From the NCBI GenBank assembly GCA_007116445.1, contig SKIM01000126.1:1-15664 (forward strand): a stretch of DNA of 15,664 nt, given 5' to 3'. This DNA comes from Natronohydrobacter sp. (GTDB taxonomy: Bacteria; Pseudomonadota; Alphaproteobacteria; Rhodobacterales; Rhodobacteraceae). Below the pieces are notes generated by a model. It was not told the origin of the DNA and ran no database searches. It saw only the letters and a list, made by a program, of their open reading frames with translations. Made by a program: the position numbers and the translations under genes. This document shows positions 7,342 through 13,497 of this stretch, in pieces. Every line of letters begins with the position of its first letter. Within the stretch, counting starts at the first letter, position 1.

Positions 7342-8070
7342 TCAGGCGAAACCGGTTTCGCGGATGCTCCAGCGCGCCGCTGTCACAGCGGGTTCGAGGC
7401 TCAGGCGGCCACCGATCTGTTCGAGCGCAGAATCGAAGGTGGTATCGGCATTCACCTCGGCCGTGACTTCAACGCGGTCAGTATCCTCGATATTCTCTGA
7501 CTCCAGCCCGGTCAGATGCAGCCCATTCTCGGCGAAACCCTGCAGCATCAGCGCGCGGACATGGGCTTCCTGCGCCCCTTTGCAGATGATTTCGACCGCG
7601 TAATAGCGCGTCAGTTCCGTGGTCTGGATGGGCTGACGGTCGAGCACACGCGCAAGCGGGCGCAGGCCCAGATTGACAAAAACGACGGCCCCCGTGACCG
7701 AAGCCGCGAGCATGAATTCCCCCGCGCCTGCGAGCATCCCGATGGCGGCAGCGCACCAGAGCGTGGCCGCCGTGTTCAGCCCGCGCATATTGAACCCTTC
7801 GCGGAAAATTATCCCCGCGCCCAGAAACCCGATGCCCGACACGATTTGTGCCGAGACGCGGGTTGGGCTGATCTCGTCAGGAAAGGCCGCCGAGAACAGC
7901 ACGAAACTCGCCGCGCCCAGTGCCACCAGCGTATTGGTGCGCAAGCCTGCCAGACGTTGGCGCCATTGTCGCTCCATGCCGATGATCGCACCGAACAACA
8001 GGGCAGCCGTCAAATTGAGGATCGGCTGGAACGGGATCAGGTCGGGCGTGAGATTTCTTTCGCAGTTCAA
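7342..8070 (-). CDS. mgtC: MgtC/SapB family membrane protein
   Basis: Inner-membrane protein of the MgtC family, linked elsewhere to growth at low Mg2+ and control of F-ATPase. It has about four to five N-terminal TM segments, starting ILNLTAALLFGAIIGMERQ, and the family core SAQIVSGIGFLGAGIIF followed by RGLNTAATLW. A C-terminal ACT-like cytosolic domain covers the last ~80 residues. The start is uncertain: no ATG lies in frame upstream of TM1. I give the TTG at 8070 (242 aa, close to the usual ~230). The earlier GTG at 8145 would lie inside a hairpin following mgtE and add an unlikely hydrophilic extension. Neither has a good ribosome-binding site. Its position between mgtE genes and a CDF exporter supports a Mg2+/divalent-metal role. 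Confidence 0.85.
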   Translation of the reverse strand: MNCERNLTPDLIPFQPILNLTAALLFGAIIGMERQWRQRLAGLRTNTLVALGAASFVLFSAAFPDEISPTRVSAQIVSGIGFLGAGIIFREGFNMRGLNTAATLWCAAAIGMLAGAGEFMLAASVTGAVVFVNLGLRPLARVLDRQPIQTTELTRYYAVEIICKGAQEAHVRALMLQGFAENGLHLTGLESENIEDTDRVEVTAEVNADTTFDSALEQIGGRLSLEPAVTAARWSIRETGFA

Positions 8071-8137
8071 TGGGTCATGGCAAGCCAATGCGACAGCTTT
8101 ACGACAGGGACTGTCGGGGCTGCGTATCGTGACGCAA

Positions 8138-8165
8138 GCCCGCACCCGAAAACCGGAATGCGGGC
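8138..8165 (-). terminator. Hairpin downstream of the second mgtE-like ORF
   Basis: A 7-bp stem (GCCCGCA 8138-8144 with TGCGGGC 8159-8165) contains a smaller CCG-AAAAC-CGG hairpin in its loop. It starts about 10 nt after the mgtE stop codon on the minus strand. Only two T residues follow, so termination would be partial; it could equally separate mgtE from mgtC expression. Confidence 0.35.
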
Positions 8166-8175
8166 CTTTGTACGA

Positions 8176-9102
8176 TCACAGATCGACGCCGGTCAGCCAG
8201 ACGGCCATCGAGAAATAGACCAGAAGCCCTGAAAAATCCTTGATCGTGGTGATGAACGGGTCCGCGCCGGGCGCATGGTCCACGCCGATTCTGATCATGA
8301 CATAGGGCAGCAGGAAGCCGAGGCAGGAGGCAAGAAAGACCGAGGTGAAGAGCGCCACGCCCACCACAACGCCAAGCTGCGGGATGTCGTTCGGAACACC
8401 TTGCCAGAAATAGGCGACCGTGCCCGCAACCAGCGCGATGCCCACAGCCATGGTCAGACCCACCAGCGCCTCGCGCGCGAAGATGGTGGAGGATTGCGTG
8501 CCGACATTGCCACCCATATCCATCACCAACGGGATGAAGATCGCCAGTGCCAGCACGGCGCCCAGAACATCTTCGAACTGGTCGATCAGACCGCCCACGA
8601 TCAGACCGCCCGCAAGCGTCACCATCAGAAACAGGATGCGCACGCGGACGGTGTACCAGATCGGCCCCTGGGTCAGTTTCTCGGAACGGACGTGGTCTTC
8701 CGTGTGGAACACATCGCCCACCCCGGCCTTGTAATAGATATCATCCGAAGTCTCGGCTTCGAGGATATCCATCGCGTCGTCGAAGGTCAGCACGCCGATC
8801 ATCTCGCGCTTCGAGTTGACAACGGGCAGAAGCGGCACGTCCTTCAATTGCAAGCGCCGGGCGGCGGCTTCCTGATCCATGTCATGGGCGACCGCCAGAT
8901 CCGCGCCTTCGAGGGTTGAGAGGATCGTGCTTTCCGGCTCTGCGCGCAGCAGTTCCGAGAGCCGGGCATAGCCCTTGTATTGGCCTTGCCCGTCCACGAT
9001 GAAGACGACGGCCGCTTGCCCGGCAGGCATGCGCGAGCGGCGCACGGCGTCCAGCGCGCCGAGCACGCCGTGCACGCCGCCCATGATCGTGACGCAGACC
9101 AT
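8176..9102 (-). CDS. MgtE-like Mg2+ channel protein lacking the N domain (CBS pair plus TM domain)
   Basis: A 308-aa product with a CBS pair (~15-120: VFIVDGQGQYKGYARLSEL and LLPVVNSKREMIGVLTFDDA) and the MgtE membrane domain (~150-305). TM2 carries MDMGGNVGTQSS. The pore-lining acid is present as D289 in TTIKDFSGLLVYF, matching the Asp of Thermus MgtE that binds Mg2+ in the pore. Two departures from the family: there is no helical MgtE N domain, the usual first ~130 residues. Also, TM2 runs into TM3 (SSTIFAREALVGLTMAVG) without the ~20-residue loop normally found there. The ATG at 9102 is 6 nt after the stop of the preceding ORF, in the same frame, and lacks a Shine-Dalgarno sequence, so translation probably relies on reinitiation or readthrough. 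It could be functional, half of a heterodimer, or decaying. Confidence 0.8.
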   Translation of the reverse strand: MVCVTIMGGVHGVLGALDAVRRSRMPAGQAAVVFIVDGQGQYKGYARLSELLRAEPESTILSTLEGADLAVAHDMDQEAAARRLQLKDVPLLPVVNSKREMIGVLTFDDAMDILEAETSDDIYYKAGVGDVFHTEDHVRSEKLTQGPIWYTVRVRILFLMVTLAGGLIVGGLIDQFEDVLGAVLALAIFIPLVMDMGGNVGTQSSTIFAREALVGLTMAVGIALVAGTVAYFWQGVPNDIPQLGVVVGVALFTSVFLASCLGFLLPYVMIRIGVDHAPGADPFITTIKDFSGLLVYFSMAVWLTGVDL

Positions 9103-9108
9103 CGTCAG

Positions 9109-10137
9109 TCAGATCACCCAGAGCACTTGCGGTGCGATTGTCTGGCCCAGCGTTGCAAGCACCGCCATCAGACTGGCCACCACCAGCCCCAGCCCGGCGA
9201 GCACGGGGATTTCGCGCCGGAGCACGAACCAGATATCGCGCGCACGCAGTTCCAACTGACCCAAGGCCATGGCGCGAATGACCAGCGTGGCCGACTGGCT
9301 GCCTGTATTGCCGCCCATGTCGATGATCGGGGCCACGAAAGCCGCCAGGATCAGCATTTCCGCCAGAAGCGCCTCTTGCCCTGCGATATAGCCCACCGTG
9401 ACCACGCCAAAGATGCTGAGGATCGACAGCCAGACCAGCCGCACGCGGAAAATCCGCCCAAGGGTTGAGCCGCGCATGTCCAGATCATCGCCTGCGAAAG
9501 CGCCTGTCGCGCCGAAGCGCGCGAGCGTGGCCGCCGACGCCGCGCGTCCGATATCGAGCGCGTCATCCATCGTGACGATGCCGACCAAGCGCCCGCCGGT
9601 CGTGAGGATCGGCAGGGCAAAGACGTCATAGTCGGTGTAGATCGTCTCCGTGTCAGGGGCCTCGGCGCGCAGATGGGCAATCGCTTCTGCGGCGGTCATC
9701 TCGGGCGCAAGCGTCGCGTAATCCGAAGTCATGGCCGCGCCCGTTGTCCCTTCGGGATAGGCGGCAAGGCGGCGGATATCCTCGCGCTCGGCCTGTGCCA
9801 GTGCGGGCAGGAGCGTCGCGCGCTGGTCCACTGACAGCGCTTTCCACAGATCGGCACGCTCGTCATGGCTCATATCGGTCACGATCCGCGCGAAATCAGG
9901 CCGCGCGATATGGCGCGCGATCGCGATCTGGAAGCGCGGACCGAAATAGACGAACACCTTGCTTTGCTGCGCAGGCGTCAGCGCGCGCATCAGTTTGGCG
10001 GCCTCCGATGGGGGCAGGCCACCGACCTCATTGGCGAGGTCGGCAGAATGCAATTCCGCCAGCGCCTCGCGCAGGGTCAGCAGATCCCCCTGCGCAAGAT
10101 GCGCGCGCAATGCCTCTTGTGACATGAGAGCGGTCAT
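9109..10137 (-). CDS. Truncated MgtE-like Mg2+ channel protein (N domain, one CBS, TM1-TM3)
   Basis: A 342-aa product beginning with the helical MgtE N domain (~5-130), then YPEGTTGAAMT and the start of CBS1. The sequence jumps from TETIY directly to TDYDVFALPI, the second half of CBS2. Compared with Thermus MgtE, about 50 residues covering most of CBS1 and the start of CBS2 are missing in frame. The membrane part has TM1, TM2 with IDMGGNTGSQSAT, and TM3, then ends at LWVI. TM4, TM5 and the pore Asp are absent. The TGA stop falls where TM4 would carry a glycine, and the frame stays open beyond it as LTMVCVTIMGG. The ATG at 10137 has AAAGGGG 6-7 nt upstream. A pore by itself is unlikely. It lies 22 nt after the HisE-like gene on the same strand, probably the same transcript. 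Confidence 0.8.
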   Translation of the reverse strand: MTALMSQEALRAHLAQGDLLTLREALAELHSADLANEVGGLPPSEAAKLMRALTPAQQSKVFVYFGPRFQIAIARHIARPDFARIVTDMSHDERADLWKALSVDQRATLLPALAQAEREDIRRLAAYPEGTTGAAMTSDYATLAPEMTAAEAIAHLRAEAPDTETIYTDYDVFALPILTTGGRLVGIVTMDDALDIGRAASAATLARFGATGAFAGDDLDMRGSTLGRIFRVRLVWLSILSIFGVVTVGYIAGQEALLAEMLILAAFVAPIIDMGGNTGSQSATLVIRAMALGQLELRARDIWFVLRREIPVLAGLGLVVASLMAVLATLGQTIAPQVLWVI

Positions 10138-10159
10138 GGCCTGCCCCTTTCCTGTGCGT

Positions 10160-10612
10160 TCAGCCAAAGGCCGTCGACAAGGACACCGGCCCGATCCGGT
10201 CGCCCTTGCGATAGAGCGCGCGGGGCGTGCCGGAGGGTGCCTTGTGCCTGAGCAGCTTCTTTGCCGGGCCTTTTTTCGGTAGCTTTTCGGCAATCCCCAG
10301 CACTGCAGTGCGCCGCGCCATTTCCGCGCGCACAGCGGCAGGTGCGATGCCACGGTCATGCCAGAGAACCGCCAGATGATAGAGCAGATCGACGCTTTCC
10401 GCGATCAGCCCTTCGGGGTTGTCAGCCACAGCATCCAGCGCGACCTCGGTGGCTTCTTCCACCAGTTTGCGGGCCTTCTTGGCGGTCGAGGCGGCTTTCA
10501 GTTTGGCCGTGCGCTCGGTGGGCGGGGCATCAAGCTGGCTCATCAGAAGTTCAAGATGCCCGAAAAGATCTGCCGGGCGGGCGAAACGTGGATCAATCGC
10601 TTGCATTTTCAT
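10160..10612 (-). CDS. HisE/MazG-like nucleotide pyrophosphohydrolase
   Basis: A 150-aa protein with the all-alpha NTP-pyrophosphatase core shared by phosphoribosyl-ATP diphosphatase (HisE) and MazG. The two acidic metal-binding motifs are EEATE (52-56) and ESVDLLYHL (72-80, with E72 and D75); the helical ending RGIAPAAVRAEMARR also fits HisE. It is longer than normal HisE (~105 aa), with a 30-residue N-terminal lead and a ~45-residue basic C-terminal tail (KKGPAKKLLRHK...). No histidine gene is nearby, so it is more likely a HisE-like paralogue than the biosynthetic enzyme; the substrate is unknown. The ATG at 10612 has GAGG 8 nt upstream. It lies 16 nt after the DUF2493 gene and 22 nt before the first mgtE ORF. 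Confidence 0.75.
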   Translation of the reverse strand: MKMQAIDPRFARPADLFGHLELLMSQLDAPPTERTAKLKAASTAKKARKLVEEATEVALDAVADNPEGLIAESVDLLYHLAVLWHDRGIAPAAVRAEMARRTAVLGIAEKLPKKGPAKKLLRHKAPSGTPRALYRKGDRIGPVSLSTAFG

Positions 10613-10628
10613 GGGCTTGTCCTCTGTC

Positions 10629-11033
10629 TCAGGGTGTGTTCGGGGAAAATCTGGACCGCGCAGAGCTGGCATTGGTCGTGCTGGGCTGGCCCTCTGCACC
10701 GATGACCGGCAGACCCAGGCGCGTTGCATTTGCGATCAGATCGGCCGTGTCATTGCCGCCGGGCAGCGCCAGCAGCATATCGGGGCGCGAGTCCTCCAGC
10801 ATGAAGGCATTGCGGATGGCTTCGGCGCGCTTGCCGAATTCCCGCCAATTCGCAGGATAACGCACGACATGCAGCCGCATTTCGCGCGCCCAGTCCTCGG
10901 CAATGATGCCAAGCGCGCCATTGCCCCCGTGGATCAGCACAGTGACAGGGCGCAAGCTGTGGGCACGCGAAAGCGCGCTGCGGATCAGGGTGACATCATC
11001 GAGATGCCGCCCTCCGGCGATGATGAGACGCAT
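10629..11033 (-). CDS. DUF2493 protein (SLOG superfamily, Rossmann-like nucleotide-binding fold)
   Basis: A 134-aa protein. The order RLIIAGGRHLDD (2-13), VLIHGG (32-37), AEDWA (45-49), RYPANWREFGKRAEAIRN (58-75) and LPGGNDTADLI (90-100) matches DUF2493/YspA members of the SLOG superfamily, thought to bind nucleotide-derived ligands. Most members have HGGARGAD after the first glycines. Here it reads HGGNGALG, so the usual Asp is replaced and ligand handling may differ. The ATG at 11033 has GGGAG 8 nt upstream. It lies 33 nt after the 64-aa gene and 16 nt before the HisE-like gene, so the three look co-transcribed. DUF2493 genes are often found on phages and plasmids, but no other mobile trait is seen here. 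The biochemical role is unknown. Confidence 0.8.
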   Translation of the reverse strand: MRLIIAGGRHLDDVTLIRSALSRAHSLRPVTVLIHGGNGALGIIAEDWAREMRLHVVRYPANWREFGKRAEAIRNAFMLEDSRPDMLLALPGGNDTADLIANATRLGLPVIGAEGQPSTTNASSARSRFSPNTP

Positions 11034-11066
11034 AAGATGCACTCCCGACGCAGGTGCGAACGGGCC

Positions 11067-11261
11067 TCAGCCCGCGCGCAGCTCAGCTTGCTGGGCGAGA
11101 AGTGCGCAAAGGGGTGTATCCAATGCGTCCAACACTATGGGTGTGGTGGTCAGCCAATGCCGCACCAGCCGGCCTGTGCGCGCATCACGCAGCCAGCAGG
11201 CAACAGGGGTGCGGCGCGCAGTTGCGCCGGGTGGGGCCATATGGGCGAAGTGAAAGGTCAT
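11067..11261 (-). CDS. Small hypothetical protein (64 aa)
   Basis: Not recognised. The main reason to accept it is the strong ribosome-binding site: GGAGG 7 nt before the ATG at 11261. It is also the first gene of a tight same-strand series, 33 nt before DUF2493. The product is a soluble-looking protein with a central tryptophan-rich basic segment (ACWLRDARTGRLVRHWL, ~21-37) and a Leu/Ala-rich, probably helical C-terminus (CALLAQQAEL). It has no signal peptide, TM segment or zinc motif. It might be an accessory or adaptor for the DUF2493/HisE-like pair; that is only inferred from position. Confidence 0.6.
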   Translation of the reverse strand: MTFHFAHMAPPGATARRTPVACWLRDARTGRLVRHWLTTTPIVLDALDTPLCALLAQQAELRAG

Positions 11262-11532
11262 TGTCGTGCCTCCGTCCAGCCGCGCCGGTCTGGAAGCACA
11301 AGGGCTGCGTCAGATACGCAGGCCCCAAAGCCGCAGACAGGCCGGGTGGTCTGAATTTTTCCGGAAGGTCTGGCGGCTGCGCAGCATTTCGCAAAACACA
11401 CAGGCCAGACCGCTACTAGAGCAACTGTCCATGGGTCTCTCTGGTTGATCGATGAAAATGGCCACGTCCCACGCGGCATCGGCGAAGTAACCGCGCTGGC
11501 CGGGTAAGTCAACAACACTGCGGCGCGGAAAT
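11262..11532. promoter_or_regulatory. Non-coding leader/promoter region upstream of the 64-aa / DUF2493 / HisE-like / mgtE series
   Basis: About 270 nt between the mmsB terminator and the 64-aa gene. On the minus strand, TTGACT (11507-11512) and a poor -10 (TACTTC, 11484-11489) are spaced by 17 nt, a weak sigma70-like candidate that would leave a ~220-nt 5' leader. A 51-codon frame starting at GTG 11465 and ending at 11310 has two close cysteines (CVFC) but no ribosome-binding site, so it is not called as a gene. No M-box (ykoK) Mg2+ riboswitch consensus was recognised. Confidence 0.3.
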
Positions 11533-11566
11533 CCTGCTCTGGCGATCAGTTGAACGCCAGAGCAGG
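11533..11566 (-). terminator. Terminator-like hairpin after mmsB
   Basis: A perfect 12-bp inverted repeat (11533-11544 with 11555-11566) has a 10-nt loop and begins about 12 nt after the mmsB stop codon. On the minus strand it is followed by ATTT, a short U-tract. It would end the valine-degradation transcript before the next operon. Confidence 0.65.
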
Positions 11567-11578
11567 CGGATCTGACGC

Positions 11579-12451
11579 TTAGCCGCGCCCGCTTGCCGAA
11601 AAATGCGGCAAAAGCGCCGAAAAGTCGCGCCCCTTGCCATCTGCGCGCTCGACAAATTCGGTGTAAAGCTCGGTTGCGCGCGCGCCCATCGGGGTGGCGG
11701 CATCGACAGCTTCCGCAGCCTGCTGGGACAGGCGCAGATCCTTCAGCATCAGCTCTGCCGCGAAACCGGGCTTGTAATCGTTATCGGCAGGGCTTTGCGG
11801 CCCGACACCGGGCGCAGGGCAATAGGCGTTCATCGACCAGCTGTAGCCCGAGGAGGTCGAGACCACATCGAACATCCGTGCCCGGTCGAGCCCCAGCTTG
11901 TCGGCGAGCGCGAAGGCTTCGCATGTGACGGCCATTGTCGCGCCAAGGATCATGTTGTTGCAGATCTTCGCCGCCTGCCCGGCCCCGGACGCGCCACAAT
12001 GCACGGCCTTCTGGCCCATCACGGCAAAGAGCGGCTGTGCGGTCGTGAAGGCCAGATCCGACCCGCCCACCATGAAGGTCAGCGTGCCCGCGCTTGCGCC
12101 CCCGACCCCACCTGATACCGGCGCATCGAGCGCTTCCAGCCCGGCAGCTTCGGCCTGCGCCGCCACAGCGCGGGCGCTTTCGACATCGACCGTCGAGCAA
12201 TCGCAGAGCACGGCCCCCGGCGCCATGACCGGGATGATCTGCGCCGCCACATCGCGCAGGATCGCGCCATTGGGAAGCATGGTGATGACGACTTCCGCAC
12301 CGCTTGCCGCATCCTGCGCACGCGCAGCCCCGGCCACACCGTCGGGACAGGGCGCGGTCAGATCAAAGCCCGTCACCTGATGCCCCGCGCGAGCGAGATT
12401 GGCCGCCATCGGGCCACCCATATTGCCCAGTCCGATAAATCCGATTTTCAT
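11579..12451 (-). CDS. mmsB: 3-hydroxyisobutyrate dehydrogenase
   Basis: NAD+-dependent oxidation of 3-hydroxyisobutyrate to methylmalonate semialdehyde in valine breakdown. The 290-aa product has the dinucleotide motif GLGNMG (7-12), the substrate-binding block DAPVSGGVGGASAGTLTFMVGG (from 109), and the catalytic lysine K162 in GAGQAAKICNNM. The C-terminal helical domain ends SALLPHF. Length and motifs fit the HIBADH family closely. The ATG at 12451 overlaps the TGA of the upstream hydrolase gene (ATGA), with GGGAGGAG just upstream inside that gene. It is the last gene of a three-gene unit and is followed by a hairpin terminator. The pathway context separates it from related tartronate semialdehyde reductases. 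Confidence 0.95.
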   Translation of the reverse strand: MKIGFIGLGNMGGPMAANLARAGHQVTGFDLTAPCPDGVAGAARAQDAASGAEVVITMLPNGAILRDVAAQIIPVMAPGAVLCDCSTVDVESARAVAAQAEAAGLEALDAPVSGGVGGASAGTLTFMVGGSDLAFTTAQPLFAVMGQKAVHCGASGAGQAAKICNNMILGATMAVTCEAFALADKLGLDRARMFDVVSTSSGYSWSMNAYCPAPGVGPQSPADNDYKPGFAAELMLKDLRLSQQAAEAVDAATPMGARATELYTEFVERADGKGRDFSALLPHFSASGRG

Positions 12452-13497
12452 TGCGTGCGCTCCTCCCTCGTCTCGAAGCTCAGTTCTTCTGCACCGAGCG
12501 CGGCCAGCATCGCTGCGACCTCGGCCTGCGTGACATCACCGACGCGGGCATGGCGCCAGCGCGGGCTGCGGTCCCGGTCGATGATGGCCGCACGGATGCC
12601 TTCCAGAAAATCAGATGCGCCCAGCGCGCGATGCGTGAAGCGGTATTCCAGAGCGAGCGCCGTGCGGATCGTGTCGGTGGCCTGCAAGCGGCGCAGCATG
12701 GCCAGCGCGCAAGCCATCGCAAGCGGCGAATTGCGCAACACTGCCGCCCGTGCGCGCTGCGCGAAAGCGCTGTCCGTGCCCTCGAGCGCGTCCACGACCG
12801 CCGCAAGCCTGTCCTGCCCGAAGGCCGCATCGATCAGCGCAGCCTCTGCCGCCAAGGGCGCCTGCGGGGGCGGCGCGCCGGTCAGCCCTGCGATATCACC
12901 CGTCTCACACAGCGCGGTCTTGATCTGCGGCCAGTCGGCCTCGGTTCGGTAAAGATCGGCAAAGCCCGCATGGATCGCATCGCCCGGCCCCATCCGCGCC
13001 CCTGTCAGGCCCAGATAGGCGCCAAGCTGGCCGGGCGCGCGCGCCAACAGCAGCGAGCCGCCCACATCCGGCACCAGCCCGATGCCACATTCCGGCATGG
13101 CAATCTGGCTGCTATCGCCGACCACGCGGTGACTGGCATGGCAGCCAAGCCCGACCCCGCCGCCCATGGTGAAGCCTTGCAGGAAGCTGACCACGGGCTT
13201 GGGAAATTCGGCAATGCGCGCATTCATCCGGTATTCATCGCGCCAGAAGCGGCGGGCATAGCTGTAATCGCCTGCGCGGCCAGTGGCATAGATTTCCGCA
13301 ATATCACCGCCCGCGCAAAAGGCCTTTTCGCCCTCGGCATCAATCACGACCAGCGACACGGCGCGGTCTTGCGCCCATGCCTGCAAGGCTGCGTCAATTT
13401 CCAGACACATCTCGTAGCTCAGCGCATTCAGCGCCTTGGGGCGGGTCAGCGTGATCCGGCCCGCATGGCCGTCACGGCGGATCGCAACATCGCTCAT
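12448..13497 (-). CDS. 3-hydroxyisobutyryl-CoA hydrolase (enoyl-CoA hydratase/isomerase superfamily)
   Basis: Releases CoA from 3-hydroxyisobutyryl-CoA in valine degradation. The 349-aa crotonase-fold protein has the oxyanion-hole segment CAGGDI (61-66), the second GGGVGL (112-117), and the Glu/Asp pair of the hydrolase branch in MPECGIGLVPDVGG (E136, D144). The C-terminal motif FLEGIRAAIIDRDRSPRW is typical of HIBCH and absent from ordinary ~260-aa enoyl-CoA hydratases. Its ATG overlaps the stop of the dehydrogenase gene (ATGA at 13494-13497), and its own stop overlaps mmsB, so all three are translationally coupled. The hydratase that makes its substrate is not in the window. Confidence in the specific function comes from both motifs and neighbours. 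Confidence 0.93.
   Translation of the reverse strand: MSDVAIRRDGHAGRITLTRPKALNALSYEMCLEIDAALQAWAQDRAVSLVVIDAEGEKAFCAGGDIAEIYATGRAGDYSYARRFWRDEYRMNARIAEFPKPVVSFLQGFTMGGGVGLGCHASHRVVGDSSQIAMPECGIGLVPDVGGSLLLARAPGQLGAYLGLTGARMGPGDAIHAGFADLYRTEADWPQIKTALCETGDIAGLTGAPPPQAPLAAEAALIDAAFGQDRLAAVVDALEGTDSAFAQRARAAVLRNSPLAMACALAMLRRLQATDTIRTALALEYRFTHRALGASDFLEGIRAAIIDRDRSPRWRHARVGDVTQAEVAAMLAALGAEELSFETREERTQ

Noticed and set aside
9109..9111. TGA between the mgtE ORFs read as selenocysteine
   Set aside because: No known selenoprotein family is involved, the aligned residue is a membrane glycine, and no SECIS-like hairpin is evident right after the codon.
11310..11465. 51-codon GTG-started frame in the leader, with CVFC motif
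   Set aside because: No Shine-Dalgarno sequence, rare start codon and no similarity; kept only as a remark on the leader.
11262..11578. M-box (ykoK) Mg2+ riboswitch for the mgtE operon
   Set aside because: None of the conserved core segments could be recognised, and the position is several genes away from mgtE.
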